From Clostridiaceae bacterium (lineage in GTDB: Bacteria; Bacillota; Clostridia; Saccharofermentanales; DTU023), in the NCBI GenBank assembly GCA_012841015.1, contig DUVN01000024.1, forward strand, positions 62,001 to 126,000: 64,000 nucleotides of DNA, written 5' to 3'. This document shows, one piece after another, positions 1 to 9,011 of this stretch. Under the pieces are notes generated by a model. That model worked only from the letters and a program-made list of their open reading frames with translations, was not told where the DNA came from and did not search any database. Position numbers and translations under genes: made by a program. Each line of letters starts with the position of its first letter. Position 1 is the stretch's first letter.

Positions 1-308
1 CGCGGCACATCACGATTCCTATTTTGCTGTTTCAGACGGCGCCGTTGATGATTGGGCAGTATACGTTTAACTTTAACAATTTTTCGATCATCTATCTGTT
101 TAACGGTGGAGGCCCGTTCGAGCCAAGCAAATACGGCAATACTGCCGGTTCTTCTGATCTGTTGATCTCGTACATCTATAAGTTGACGATTCAAAAACAG
201 TTCCAGGGAATCGGCGCTGCTATCACGATGATCGTATCGCTTGTGTTGATCTTTATCACGTGGATCGGTTTTAGCCGCTCCAAATCGTTTAGGGAGGAGA
301 AGCTATGA
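1..308 (+). CDS. Sugar ABC transporter permease, MalF-like (3' part only)
   Basis: This is the C-terminal end of an inner-membrane permease of a carbohydrate ABC importer; the gene begins before the window. The open frame runs in from base 3, and no start was chosen. It carries a segment typical of MalF-type permeases (QTAPLMIGQYTFNFNNF, then NGGGP) and a final hydrophobic helix ending in a short basic tail. In this family the segment pairs with a MalG-like partner to form the sugar channel. Its stop codon shares ATGA with the next gene, so the two are translationally coupled. A maltodextrin substrate is plausible because malQ lies nearby, but that is inference. Confidence 0.85.
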   Translation, partial: RHITIPILLFQTAPLMIGQYTFNFNNFSIIYLFNGGGPFEPSKYGNTAGSSDLLISYIYKLTIQKQFQGIGAAITMIVSLVLIFITWIGFSRSKSFREEKL

Positions 309-1195
309 TAAAGCAAAAAAAGAAAGGGCTGTATCTATCGGATCGTCCGCCGTTGACTCCGCTAAAAACAATACTTTTGGCCATTAGTTATATTCTTCTC
401 TTCGCCTACGTCTTCGTCATTCTCTGGCCGCTCGCGCAGATCGTGCTTTCGAGTTTTAACGGTAGCCAAAGCCAGTACATTCGGATCGGCGGAACGTATC
501 AGTTCTCGTTTAAACACTTTAAGTTCTTGTTCGAGGAGAAGCCCTTTTTGAAGTGGGTCATCAACACGATCGTCATTGCCGTGGCGACAGCTCTATTGAC
601 GCTCCTGTTCGTATCATTTACCGGGTACGCTTACTCGCGCTACAGATTTAAAGGGAGGAAAGCCTCGCTGATGGCGATCATGCTGATTCAGACGATCCCG
701 ACGTTTGTGGGTATTGCCGCTTTCTATACGCTACATTCGATCATTTCCGCAGCCATACCTGGTTTTAGCAGGCAGATGTTTTTAGTGTTGATTTACGCAG
801 GCGGCGGCATCGCCAGCAATACGTTTATTCTGAAAGGGTATATCGATTCGATTTCTACAGAATTGGACGATGCTGCACGCATTGATGGGTGTGGAAACTT
901 TCAAGTTTACCGCCTGATCATCATGCCGATCGTCCGTCCGATGCTCGCTATTATCGCGTTGTGGTCTTTTATCGGACCGTTTCTCGATTACATGTTGCCG
1001 AGCATTATTCTTGGCGATCCGGAACAGTATACACTTGCGACAGGCTTATACACGCTGATCAACGATTCGCGCAACATGCACCAGCCGGCATTTGCAGCAG
1101 GCGGGCTGTTGACGGCATTACCGATAGTTATCTTATTTATCGCTTTACAGAAGCAGCTCGTCTCAGGACTTGCTAGTGGTGCTGTCAAAGGCTAG
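305..1195 (+). CDS. Sugar ABC transporter permease, MalG-like
   Basis: Second membrane subunit of the carbohydrate ABC importer, 296 residues, the usual length for MalG-type permeases. After a cytoplasmic N-terminus there is a first membrane helix (about 20-45), a soluble loop and further helices. The ATPase-docking EAA loop lies at about 187-210 (ELDDAARIDG, then the conserved LIIMP). The start ATG at 305 overlaps the previous stop, and AGGGAGGAGA just upstream is a strong ribosome binding site. The ATPase gene follows 9 bases after the stop. No solute-binding protein gene is visible; it presumably lies upstream of the window. Confidence 0.9.
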   Translation: MIKQKKKGLYLSDRPPLTPLKTILLAISYILLFAYVFVILWPLAQIVLSSFNGSQSQYIRIGGTYQFSFKHFKFLFEEKPFLKWVINTIVIAVATALLTLLFVSFTGYAYSRYRFKGRKASLMAIMLIQTIPTFVGIAAFYTLHSIISAAIPGFSRQMFLVLIYAGGGIASNTFILKGYIDSISTELDDAARIDGCGNFQVYRLIIMPIVRPMLAIIALWSFIGPFLDYMLPSIILGDPEQYTLATGLYTLINDSRNMHQPAFAAGGLLTALPIVILFIALQKQLVSGLASGAVKG

Positions 1196-1204
1196 GAGGA
1201 CACG

Positions 1205-2290
1205 ATGAAAATTCAATTAAATAATATTGGTAAAAAATATGAAGGTAGAGAAAACTTCACAATTCGAAACATAGATCTCGAAATTGATGACAAGGACTTC
1301 TGTGTTATTTTGGGTCCGTCAGGCTGTGGTAAGAGCACGTTGCTACGCATGATCGCAGGTCTAACGTCAATCACAGAGGGCGATCTGTTTTTCGGCGGTA
1401 AGCGCATGAACAGCGTTGAGCCGAAGGACAGGGATATTGCGATGGTCTTTCAGTCGTACGCACTCTACCCGCACATGACAGTCTATGAGAATATGGCGTT
1501 TTCACTCAAAATGCGAAAGGAACGCAAGTCAGTCATTCACGAACGCGTACTCGAAGCGGCTGAACTTCTGCAAATCACAGAATACCTCTACTCAAAACCA
1601 TCGGAAATATCCGGTGGCCAACGCCAGCGCGTTGCGCTCGGTCGCGCCATCGTAAGAAAAGCCGATGTGTTCCTGATGGATGAACCGTTATCAAATCTCG
1701 ATGCGAAACTGCGTGAGCACATGCGTGTAGAGCTCGTACGCTTGCACCAATCGCTTGAGACCACTTCGATCTACGTCACGCACGACCAGACGGAGGCGAT
1801 GACGATGGCGACGAAGATAGTGTTGCTTGACCAAGGTAAAATCCAACAGGTTGGGTCTCCGACGCTCTTCTACGAAAAGCCTGCAAACTTATTTGTCGCC
1901 GGTTTTATCGGGTCTCCGACGATGAATATCTTCCGCGGCAAGATCAAACATGGTCATTTCCTTTCGTCAGAAGAGGACTTTGTTATCGAGCCGAAAGCGA
2001 AGGATCGCGAGCTCTTGAAGCCTTTCGAAGGCAAAAAAGTTGCCATGGGCATACGCTCAGAGCGCTTCATTGCAGGAAAAGCAGATAAGAATGCGATCAA
2101 CGTCAAGGTCGACGTCATCGAAATGCTCGGAAAGGAACAGCTGCTCTATTGTCAGTTCCCGAACGGCAAAGAGTGTGTTATTTCCGAACCCGGGTACTTT
2201 GAATATGCCGTCAACGAAGAGCATAACTTTCATCTCGACATAGAAGGGTTACATTTTTTCGACGAGGAGACGACAGAACGGATTAACTGA
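1205..2290 (+). CDS. Sugar ABC transporter ATP-binding protein, MsmX/UgpC-like
   Basis: Cytoplasmic ATPase that powers the preceding permease pair. It is 361 residues, matching the MalK/MsmX/UgpC group: an N-terminal ABC domain and a C-terminal OB-type regulatory region from about 240. Visible motifs are Walker A GPSGCGKST (37-45), the ABC signature SGGQR (136-140), Walker B VFLMDE (155-160) with the D-loop SNLDAKL, and the switch histidine at 193. AGGAGGACACG precedes the ATG. Firmicute MsmX-type ATPases often serve several sugar importers, so this one may not be dedicated to its neighbours. Confidence 0.92.
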   Translation: MKIQLNNIGKKYEGRENFTIRNIDLEIDDKDFCVILGPSGCGKSTLLRMIAGLTSITEGDLFFGGKRMNSVEPKDRDIAMVFQSYALYPHMTVYENMAFSLKMRKERKSVIHERVLEAAELLQITEYLYSKPSEISGGQRQRVALGRAIVRKADVFLMDEPLSNLDAKLREHMRVELVRLHQSLETTSIYVTHDQTEAMTMATKIVLLDQGKIQQVGSPTLFYEKPANLFVAGFIGSPTMNIFRGKIKHGHFLSSEEDFVIEPKAKDRELLKPFEGKKVAMGIRSERFIAGKADKNAINVKVDVIEMLGKEQLLYCQFPNGKECVISEPGYFEYAVNEEHNFHLDIEGLHFFDEETTERIN

Positions 2291-2317
2291 GACTTGTAGG
2301 CTTAAAGTTTAACCAGA

Positions 2318-2368
2318 AAGAGGCTGTCTCGAAACCGCTCATTTGTAGCGAATACGGGACAGCCTCTT
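2318..2368 (+). terminator. Long hairpin after the sugar ABC operon
   Basis: A 14-bp stem, AAGAGGCTGTCTCG (2318-2331) against CGGGACAGCCTCTT (2355-2368), has a single G:T pair. The 23-base loop contains a smaller CGCT/AGCG pairing. It starts 27 bases after the ATPase stop, which fits a transcription terminator. No run of T follows, so termination is inferred from position and stem strength only. Confidence 0.45.
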
Positions 2369-2429
2369 AAAATTGATTCATCTAAAATCAAATGAAAACG
2401 AAACCTCCAAGGTACTGCGTGAGAGGAAG

Positions 2430-2823
2430 GATGAAAATACACCACCTTTAGGACTTGACTCGAGCTCTTACCTAAAACGTCATTTTTGACCATTTTCGAG
2501 TGATTCTCACTCGGTTGTGGACAAAATTTACACCTTGAGCACGGGGGCCTTGCCTAAAGCGTCATTTTTGGCCAGATTCGAGCGTTTTCAAGCGGCAAGT
2601 GGACAAAATTTACACCTTGGGAACGGGCTCCTTACCCAAAACGTCATTATTGTCCAGATTCGAGCGTTTTCAGGCGGTATGTGGACAAAATTTACGCTTT
2701 GAGTAACATGCCCTTACCTAAAACGTCATTTTTGACCAGATTCGATTGATTTACGGCGGTTCATGGTCAATATGTTCGTTTTGAGCAGATTTCCTGCCGA
2801 AGGCGAAATTTTTGACCAACTCA
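2430..2823 (+). repeat. 82-bp tandem intergenic repeat, cluster 1
   Basis: Four successive copies start at TGG 2518, 2600, 2682 and 2764, exactly 82 bases apart; the last is decayed. A more degenerate arm pair precedes them from about 2430. Each unit is: 25-bp arm (TGGACAAAATTTACACCTTG...), 7-8 base loop, 25-bp arm in inverse orientation (...GTCATTTTTGACCA), then a 25-bp spacer (GATTCGAGCGTTTTCAAGCGG...). The arms are imperfect inverted repeats of each other. Since 82 is not a multiple of 3, the frame shifts at each unit, which argues against coding. The same family recurs at 19867-20230 and, inverted, at 54742-55105. Confidence 0.92.
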
Positions 2824-2855
2824 ACGTGTTTAGCGTTTGCATGTTTCCTTAAATC

Positions 2856-2942
2856 CTCACTCTTGCAGTCATATGGAGTGTAGGTATACTTTTCGTCTTC
2901 CGTTTGAGTCTAAGTACTCGCTCTTTCAGTCATATGGAATCT
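2856..2942 (+). repeat. Short imperfect direct repeat
   Basis: Two 24-base copies lie 61-62 bases apart, one starting about 2857 (CTCACTCTTGCAGTCATATG...) and one about 2918 (CTCGCTCTTTCAGTCATATG...). They differ at three positions. They are unrelated to the 82-bp family just upstream. The rest of 2943-3054 shows nothing I can identify. Confidence 0.5.
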
Positions 2943-3054
2943 CGACTAAGCTATCTTATAACTCAAGTGACTTAGCGATTTTTACAATTCGTGAAGTGCC
3001 TAGGCGATCAGCACCTAGTTCAGCAATCACTATACTCTGTTCAGAAGGTTGGGT

Positions 3055-4158
3055 TCATTTCTTCCACGAACGTACGAGTTCCTCACCTGCGGGTGATTTG
3101 AAATAACGAAACGTTGTCGCTGGAACAAGTGGTTCGATTTCATCTAGTTTCCCTGAAAGGAGCAATTGCCTTACGCGTGATGCCGAGATTGATTTGCCAT
3201 CTGCTGTTTGTTTGCGAGGTATCACGGATAGTTGTATTGATTCTTGAAACTCTTGTGCAAGACAGGCATTGTATAGAGCTGTTACAGCATCATCTGTCTC
3301 ATCACCGACGGTACGATGTGTGATCCCGAGCGCAGGTGCAATTTTGTCGCGGAATAAAACGGCGTCCAAGCGAGCCTGTGTCCTTGTCGTGTCAGATTCT
3401 CTTTTTAGAAAGTAGGAGGGGAAGTGAGCGCGCGAGATGATATATGAGTCTGTCGGGTGATAGATAATCCCCGAGAGATCTGCCGTTCCTTCCATAACTA
3501 GCCTGCGGCGGATGTTTGCCGGCACGGATGAGGCATCTTCACTGAGGATAAAGAGATGAAGGCGTTCAGATCTTGAAAGTGCGTTTTCAACAAGCGCGCG
3601 GTGGCCTTTTGTGAAAGGATTTGCGTTCATGACGATTGACTCGACAGGGCCAAAGGTCGCACCATGCTCTCTTTCATAGTGATTGCGTTGTTCGCTAAGT
3701 GAGAGAATAAAGTCATCGATATTCGGCGTGCCTCGTTCCATAAAACAGATGCCGTGATCGATTTGTGCTATCAATCGAAAACCGAGCTGTTCAAACGACC
3801 GTACGGCATCAGATGTCGTATACAGAAAGAGTTTATTAACACCTTCATTAAGGGCATCATGAATCATACCGGATAATAATTCGTGGAACACGGTACCACC
3901 GCGGTAATCGTGATGGATGGCAACACACTTGATGCGCGCGCCGTCACGTGCTCCTGTCGCGATAAGCTGTCCTTCTCTGTAAATTCCGTACACGGCGGTA
4001 TACGGGGGGTCGGTGCGAAGGCCTGCTGTTAAAAGCAACTGTTCCCACTCTTGGCGGCTTTTTGCATTCTTCGTATAATCCAACCGTTCAAGCATGTCAA
4101 GTCTCCCGTCGTGTGAAAAAAGATCGCGCGATCTATATGGCGTAGCGGTTTTTATCAT
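3055..4158 (-). CDS. citC: [Citrate (pro-3S)-lyase] ligase
   Basis: Acetylates the phosphoribosyl-dephospho-CoA prosthetic group of citrate lyase, using acetate and ATP, to activate the enzyme. The 367-residue protein has the two expected parts. A GNAT-like acetyltransferase domain spans about 30-145. A cytidylyltransferase-type domain begins at about 172, with the HxGH-like segment NANPFTKGH (178-186) and the family motif SISASR near residue 326. No citrate lyase subunits (citD, citE, citF) or citX/citG lie in the window, so it is an orphan here. A TACAAT hexamer sits five bases before the ATG and no Shine-Dalgarno is visible, so the mRNA may be leaderless. It is divergent from malQ. Confidence 0.85.
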   Translation of the reverse strand: MIKTATPYRSRDLFSHDGRLDMLERLDYTKNAKSRQEWEQLLLTAGLRTDPPYTAVYGIYREGQLIATGARDGARIKCVAIHHDYRGGTVFHELLSGMIHDALNEGVNKLFLYTTSDAVRSFEQLGFRLIAQIDHGICFMERGTPNIDDFILSLSEQRNHYEREHGATFGPVESIVMNANPFTKGHRALVENALSRSERLHLFILSEDASSVPANIRRRLVMEGTADLSGIIYHPTDSYIISRAHFPSYFLKRESDTTRTQARLDAVLFRDKIAPALGITHRTVGDETDDAVTALYNACLAQEFQESIQLSVIPRKQTADGKSISASRVRQLLLSGKLDEIEPLVPATTFRYFKSPAGEELVRSWKK

Positions 4159-4163
4159 TCACT

Positions 4164-4169
4164 ATTGTA
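4164..4169 (-). promoter_or_regulatory. -10-like element of citC, probably leaderless
   Basis: On the minus strand TACAAT is followed by AGTGA and then the citC ATG. Transcription about seven bases after the hexamer would start at or next to the A of ATG. No convincing -35 box is seen. Confidence 0.35.
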
Positions 4170-4238
4170 CTCTACGCCAGGTCCATTTTTCTGCGCCTAG
4201 TATGCTAATATCTTCGGTAGAACAAAAGAGAGGGAAGA

Positions 4239-5804
4239 ATGATGACGCTCCCAGATCATAAGAGTATTATTGAGGATCGCTACAACTATAAGGTCTGTCG
4301 CACAGGGAGAAAAAGCGGCGTATTAATGCATATTACGAGTTTGCCTTCGCCTTATGGGATCGGAACGATGGGCGATGATGCGTTGAAGTTTATTGATTTT
4401 CTCGTGCTTTCAGGGCAATCTTATTGGCAGATTCTGCCTTTAGGTACGACAGGGTTTGGCGACTCCCCTTATCAGAGTTTTTCTACTCGGGCAGGTAACC
4501 CCTATCTCATTGATCTCGACGAATTAGTGCGTAAAGGTCTCCTCGCGAAGGATGCACCGAAACGATTCGATTTCGGTGATGATCCCGAACGCGTCAACTA
4601 CGGACGTCTCTGGGAAAGCAGACGTGAACTTCTGTATTTTGCGTGGGAAGCTTTTCAGAAGGTACCGAACGAACAGCTAAAGCAAGCATTTGATACTTTC
4701 CGTCAAAAAGAAGGCCCTAACTGGCTTCATGAATACGCCCTCTTTATGACGATCAAGTCGGCTATGAAAGGTGCCCCATGGCGCTCCTGGCCCGATCTGT
4801 TCAAATGGCGTGATCCTATAGCGCTCGTTGGATTTGCTGAATTACACCGCGATGAGATTATGTTTGAACAGTTCATTCAATTTCTATTTTTTCGCCAGTG
4901 GAACCGCATCCGAGAATACGCGTCACGAGAGGGTATTGCTATCATTGGTGATTTGCCCATTTACGTTGCAGAGGATTCCGTCGAAGTCTGGCAAAACCCC
5001 TCTCTATTTCAACTCGATGAAACACTGACACCAACTTATGTCGCAGGCTGTCCGCCTGATTTCTTCTCTGATGATGGTCAGCTATGGGGCAATCCTCTCT
5101 ATGATTGGGACGAACATAAAAAACAAAATTATGAATGGTGGATCGAACGTTTCCGCTTTCAGATGCGCCTTTACGACATTGTCAGAATCGATCATTTTAG
5201 AGGTCTAGAGTCGTACTGGGCCGTTCCGTATGGCGATAAAACAGCCCGTCGCGGCCAATGGATTGACGGTCCCGCCGATTCACTCGTAGATGCACTCCGA
5301 GACACTCTAGGCCCCCTGCCTGTCATCGCTGAGGATTTAGGCTACATGACAGAGGAGGTTTATGAATTCCGCGAGAGAACTGGCTTTCCCGGTATGAAGG
5401 TTTTACAATTTGCGTTTAATCCCGATGCTTCGAGCGATTATCTGCCTCACAACCTCACAGAAAACGCTGTCTTGTACACAGGTACGCACGATAATGATAC
5501 TGTCGCTTCATGGATATTAAATGCTGACCCGCGCGAACTCGCTTTTGCAAAGCAATACCTTGGACTTAACACAGAAGAAGGATTGATCCGAGGGATGCTC
5601 CGCGGTGCAGCGACCACCGTCTGCCAAACAGTCATTTACCAAATGCAAGACTTACTCTCCTTAGGAGAAGGGAGCAGGATGAACCACCCAGGTCAAGCTG
5701 AAGGCAACTGGCAATGGCGTATGCTGCCGGGCAAGCTGACGCTTGAACTGGCATCTGATCTTAGAGAACTTACACGAATGAGCGGTCGCCTGCCTGCAAA
5801 GTAA
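4239..5804 (+). CDS. malQ: 4-alpha-glucanotransferase (amylomaltase)
   Basis: Cytoplasmic GH77 enzyme that transfers alpha-1,4-glucan segments between maltodextrins and releases glucose. It is 521 residues, normal for MalQ, with a slightly long N-terminus of about 25 residues before SGVLMHITSLPSPYGIG. Catalytic residues visible: nucleophile D318 in RIDHFRG, acid/base E365 in AEDLG, and D418 in GTHDND. The substrate-loop segment GDLPIYVAEDS is at 237-247. AGAGGGAAGA precedes two adjacent ATG codons at 4239 and 4242; either could be used. Placement close to a MalFG/MsmX-type importer suggests it processes the imported maltodextrins. Confidence 0.95.
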   Translation: MMTLPDHKSIIEDRYNYKVCRTGRKSGVLMHITSLPSPYGIGTMGDDALKFIDFLVLSGQSYWQILPLGTTGFGDSPYQSFSTRAGNPYLIDLDELVRKGLLAKDAPKRFDFGDDPERVNYGRLWESRRELLYFAWEAFQKVPNEQLKQAFDTFRQKEGPNWLHEYALFMTIKSAMKGAPWRSWPDLFKWRDPIALVGFAELHRDEIMFEQFIQFLFFRQWNRIREYASREGIAIIGDLPIYVAEDSVEVWQNPSLFQLDETLTPTYVAGCPPDFFSDDGQLWGNPLYDWDEHKKQNYEWWIERFRFQMRLYDIVRIDHFRGLESYWAVPYGDKTARRGQWIDGPADSLVDALRDTLGPLPVIAEDLGYMTEEVYEFRERTGFPGMKVLQFAFNPDASSDYLPHNLTENAVLYTGTHDNDTVASWILNADPRELAFAKQYLGLNTEEGLIRGMLRGAATTVCQTVIYQMQDLLSLGEGSRMNHPGQAEGNWQWRMLPGKLTLELASDLRELTRMSGRLPAK

Positions 5805-6331
5805 GACAATCTGCCTGAAAGAATGTGTTTCGTACTTATTAAACACGTTTAGAACGAGAAAATGTGTTGCTTTTCGTGTCTGCTTTTTGTTGTTATTTCG
5901 CATCGTTTCTTATCATGCGTTGGCGTGCATTTTTTATAGACGTGCACGAGGTGTCTTTTCTACAAGTCATCATGACGACTGAGCAGGTGTCCGTAGTATG
6001 TGGACATTAATATATATGCGCTAATAGAAAAACTCTAAAACGGTTGCCACATCCGAGTTTCAGAAAATCGTCTGCATATATTATGTTTTCATTCAAAAAA
6101 TGTAAAATGTGCGAAAAGCCTGTTTTCAAGGTGTTCAACGACTTTAACCTCTCAAAAGCCTGTCATGCAAGTTATACACAGAGTTATTAACATTATCAAC
6201 ATAAATGTGCATAGAACCGAAAAAAAGTGAACAAGAATTTGGGGAAAGATGGGTTGAAAAATCGTGAATAACGTAATGTTCATAAGGATTTCTTCTCAGT
6301 ATAGATGCAATAATGCGGCTTGCAAGCTTCA
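5805..6331. other. AT-rich intergenic region with DnaA-box-like sites
   Basis: No credible gene was found. The region has a weak hairpin near 5852-5877 (ACGAGAAAA against TTTTCGT, then T-rich) that may end malQ transcription. It also has the direct repeat AAAAGCCTGT (near 6113 and 6154). TTATACACA at 6172-6180 matches the DnaA-box consensus TTATNCACA, and TTATCAACA at 6193-6201 is one base off. TGTGGATGA at 6341 is a near match on the other strand. No dnaA, dnaN, rpmH or par genes are nearby, so I do not call an origin. Confidence 0.4.
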
Positions 6332-6360
6332 TTGACGGAATGTGGATGAGGATATATACA
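6332..6360 (+). promoter_or_regulatory. Promoter of rpiB-upp
   Basis: TTGACG (6332-6337), a 17-base spacer and TATACA (6355-6360) form a good housekeeping-type promoter. The predicted transcript has a leader of about 135 bases before the rpiB ATG at 6501. I see no known riboswitch in that leader. Confidence 0.65.
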
Positions 6361-6500
6361 CTCATCACTTATAAGGGTTAAATAATGTTATTAAATTCGT
6401 TTGGGAGTCGCTTTTTCCTTAACATAAATGAATTATTTGCAAATCGCTCTCATTGTCACTGATGGTGGGCTGCGGTAAAATAAAAAAGGAGGAATCTGAT

Positions 6501-6950
6501 ATGAAAATTGCTGTCGCAAGTGATCACGGCGGATACGAATTAAAGGAAAAGATTAAGCAGCATTTGATTGAGCGAGGACATGAAGTGACTGATGTAGGCA
6601 CCTATTCGACGACTTCGGTCAGCTATGTAGATTTCGGTCATCAGGCGTGCGAAAAGATCAACGATGGTTTATGTGAGCGCGCAATACTTGTGTGTGGGAC
6701 AGGTATCGGGATGTCGGTCGTCGCGAATAAGCATAAAGGGATAAGGGCAGCGCTTTGCACGAACACTTTTATGGTTGATATGGCGCGCCGTCATAACGAC
6801 GCCAATGTGCTCGTTCTCGGTGCACGCGTTCTTGCCATCCCCTACGCGATCATGTTAGTCGATATTTTTATGTCGGAGCCGTTTGATGGAGGTCGCCATC
6901 AAGAGCGTCTCAATCAGATTACTAAACTAGAGGAGAAAATCTGTGACTAA
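6501..6950 (+). CDS. rpiB: Ribose-5-phosphate isomerase B
   Basis: Interconverts ribose 5-phosphate and ribulose 5-phosphate in the pentose phosphate pathway. The 149-residue length is typical of RpiB. Visible family motifs are [10 protein letters not shown] at the N-terminus, the catalytic-cysteine loop CGTGIGMS and [13 protein letters not shown]. The frame is open from 6453, but the ATG at 6501 is the likely start because AAAAAAGGAGG stands just before it and the family begins here. The end overlaps the GTG of upp by eight bases. Pairing with upp is common in Firmicutes and links sugar phosphate and nucleotide salvage. Confidence 0.93.
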   Translation: MKIAVASDHGGYELKEKIKQHLIERGHEVTDVGTYSTTSVSYVDFGHQACEKINDGLCERAILVCGTGIGMSVVANKHKGIRAALCTNTFMVDMARRHNDANVLVLGARVLAIPYAIMLVDIFMSEPFDGGRHQERLNQITKLEEKICD

Positions 6951-7593
6951 GACATTCCGTGAGAAAAATGGTGTGTACGTCTTGGATCACCCGTTGATTC
7001 AACACAAACTCGCGATGCTACGTGATAAGAACACCAATACGAAAGATTTCAGAGAATTGTTAAGTGAAGTGGCGATGCTCATGGCATATGAAGTGACACG
7101 TGACCTGCCCTTGCGTCCAGTTGATGTGGAAACACCAATAGGTCTCGCGCATTGTCATATGCTGGAGGGGAAAAATCTTGCACTCGTACCGATCCTGCGC
7201 GCGGGGCTCGGTATGGTCGATGGCATGACGAATCTCATTCCCATGGCAAGGATCGGTCACATTGGGCTTTACCGTGATCCCACCACGCTTGAACCTATTG
7301 AGTATTACTGTAAATTGCCTGAGGACATTCAGAACCGTGTCGTCATCTTGCTTGATCCGATGCTCGCAACAGGTGGTTCAGCAGCTGCAGCTGTCGGTTT
7401 TCTCAAAAAAAGAGGGATTGAAGACATTAAGTTTGTCTGTCTCGTTGCCGCGCCTGAAGGCATTAAGCACCTCCACGACGCACACCCGGAGATTCCGATC
7501 TACTGTGCGGGGCTCGATGATGGACTCGATGAAAATGCCTATATCGTTCCCGGTCTTGGTGATGCCGGCGATCGTCTGTTCGGTACCAAGTAA
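6943..7593 (+). CDS. upp: Uracil phosphoribosyltransferase
   Basis: Salvages uracil to UMP using PRPP in the cytoplasm. It has 216 residues, slightly longer than the usual 209. The PRPP-binding stretch [15 protein letters not shown] is clear, and the C-terminal [13 protein letters not shown] is the usual UPRT ending (uracil-binding region). The start is a GTG at 6943 inside the end of rpiB, preceded by AGAGGAGAAAA, so the two genes are translationally coupled. It converges on the FHA gene; no clear terminator lies in the 61-base gap. Confidence 0.95.
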   Translation: MTKTFREKNGVYVLDHPLIQHKLAMLRDKNTNTKDFRELLSEVAMLMAYEVTRDLPLRPVDVETPIGLAHCHMLEGKNLALVPILRAGLGMVDGMTNLIPMARIGHIGLYRDPTTLEPIEYYCKLPEDIQNRVVILLDPMLATGGSAAAAVGFLKKRGIEDIKFVCLVAAPEGIKHLHDAHPEIPIYCAGLDDGLDENAYIVPGLGDAGDRLFGTK

Positions 7594-7654
7594 TTGGAAT
7601 TATTAAAACGCTGTTGCCAAGGAGCCTGACGAGTGAGGGGAGGTGTGGCGTTAG

Positions 7655-8839
7655 CTATGCCGATCGAAAGTAATAGACGTGGTCGGCGAAGCTGATTTTA
7701 CATTTGTCTGGCAAAAGGTGTTCGCGATGCTTTATCAGTTTCACTCCGTCTAGTATTGTTCCATTTTTTGACCCGAGATCTTCGACAAAATAGCCTCTCG
7801 CTCGTCTCCGTATAACAGCGTGTCGTCGGCTGATAGAAAACGAGTCAATCCAAAAATCTGATCTGCTCATATCCCTACCAATCACAAACTCATCTGTGAG
7901 GATGTAAGCGTGATGCCCGAGCTCCTCATCGGGTGTACCAGGTAGGCCTTCAGAGAGTTGAGCGATCTTAAGGTGGTCGGAGGAGAGATCGAGTTCCTCT
8001 GTCACTTCGTGAACCATCTCATGAGTTTGCAAGCCGAAAAGAGCTTGTCCGAGCTGTTTCAATCGCGCTGTAATGCGCTTTTTCCATGAATTGCCTATCG
8101 TTAAGCCTCCGCTTCTGTCGCTTGCCTTTTTTTCCTGAAGAGCGGATAGAGGAGAGGAAGGTCGCTCAGAACGCTGTCGATGTAGAGACTCAGTTGTATT
8201 TCTTATGGGGGTGTATGGCTCACCGCATAACGTTTTCGCTTCGAGCAAAAGATCGAACAAAGCCCCTCTGTCGAATAATTCTGCCAACCGTGTAATCAGC
8301 AACGTATCCCAATGAAAAACGTTGCCCATCCATTGAATCAATCCAAGGTTTTGTTGTGCTTGCCCCCGTTCAATGTTGCCATTGCCGAGGGGTAACGTGA
8401 CAATTTGCACATGGAAATCCTCACGTTCGCCCCCGATGTTTTTGATCGATATCAGATCCGGATGCAGCAAAGTGGGGATGATGGGCAGGAGATGATCACA
8501 TGCAATCTCAACGGCCTCCATCGTTTTGCTCAAGATTTTGAATCCTGTTTCAGGATCACTTGATATCGATTCCACAGCTTCTGACAACGGTAATCGTGCG
8601 CGCCGCTGTGGGACACTGAATTTCAAAGATGTTCGATCTACTAGGAACCATGAGACAGAAGAGACGACATCAGGGCGATGCCTTAGGAGCGCTGTATCTG
8701 CCAGTGTATCAACAAACAGATACGGCGCTCGGTCAGGAACGGTCAATTCCCATACAGTTTGCGTGTCGGTCCTGTTCAACTGTAAGGTGCTTGTTCCGTT
8801 ATCCTGCAAGGTTGATTCTTTTAACTCATAGTTGGTCAT
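7655..8839 (-). CDS. FHA-domain protein of the Tad-like locus
   Basis: Phosphothreonine-binding regulatory or scaffold protein, 394 residues from the ATG at 8839. The last 84 residues (about 311-394) form an FHA domain with the expected FVIGRD, SISRRHAVI and DLGSKNGT motifs. The N-terminal two-thirds resemble the DUF6382 domain that precedes FHA domains in clostridial pilus-like loci (recalled from family knowledge). A basic linker lies around 240-280. The frame is open to 8950, but the ATG at 8839 overlaps the pilin gene by only 14 bases and is preferred. As last gene of the minus-strand cluster it may connect pilus assembly to Ser/Thr kinase signalling; no kinase is in the window. Confidence 0.72.
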   Translation of the reverse strand: MTNYELKESTLQDNGTSTLQLNRTDTQTVWELTVPDRAPYLFVDTLADTALLRHRPDVVSSVSWFLVDRTSLKFSVPQRRARLPLSEAVESISSDPETGFKILSKTMEAVEIACDHLLPIIPTLLHPDLISIKNIGGEREDFHVQIVTLPLGNGNIERGQAQQNLGLIQWMGNVFHWDTLLITRLAELFDRGALFDLLLEAKTLCGEPYTPIRNTTESLHRQRSERPSSPLSALQEKKASDRSGGLTIGNSWKKRITARLKQLGQALFGLQTHEMVHEVTEELDLSSDHLKIAQLSEGLPGTPDEELGHHAYILTDEFVIGRDMSRSDFWIDSFSISRRHAVIRRRARGYFVEDLGSKNGTILDGVKLIKHREHLLPDKCKISFADHVYYFRSA

Positions 8840-9011
8840 AGACAGAGGACCTGAACACTTTGTTGATGAGATTTCTAGCGAACGCGATAATGTTCTCACG
8901 GAACAAGAGTGCAACCGTGATGAGTACAGCGATGATAATGATGATCTCAAGTGTTCCGAAGCCGCTCCATGCGACTCGCTCCGGTACGTTGTTCTTGTTA
9001 AGACGTTTCAT
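8826..9011 (-). CDS. Small Flp1-type pilin-like protein
   Basis: A 61-residue protein with a short charged N-terminus and the type IV prepilin pattern G-FGTLE, which puts glutamate at +5 after the predicted cleavage glycine. A hydrophobic helix (IIIIIAVLITVALLF) and an amphipathic tail follow. This matches the Flp1-like pilins of Firmicute Tad loci. AAAGGAG sits seven bases before the ATG. It lies between the TadB-TadC fusion and the FHA gene. No prepilin peptidase, secretin or TadE/TadG-like protein is found here. Confidence 0.75.
   Translation of the reverse strand: MKRLNKNNVPERVAWSGFGTLEIIIIIAVLITVALLFRENIIAFARNLINKVFRSSVYDQL

Noticed and set aside
2318-2368. Insertion sequence terminal repeat
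   Set aside because: The GAGGCTGTCTCG string resembles some IS ends, but there is no transposase or target duplication, and the position right after the operon fits a terminator better.
2517-2702. 61-residue open frame across repeat cluster 1
   Set aside because: It lies fully within the 82-bp repeats, whose period shifts the frame each unit; the apparent peptide repeats are by-products of the DNA repeat.
2837-3106. 89-residue frame between repeat cluster 1 and citC
   Set aside because: It runs into the citC 3' end antisense, has no ribosome site, and contains the short direct repeat at 2857-2942.
6172-6349. Chromosomal replication origin
   Set aside because: Only a few DnaA-like boxes and no dnaA, dnaN, rpmH, gid or par genes nearby.
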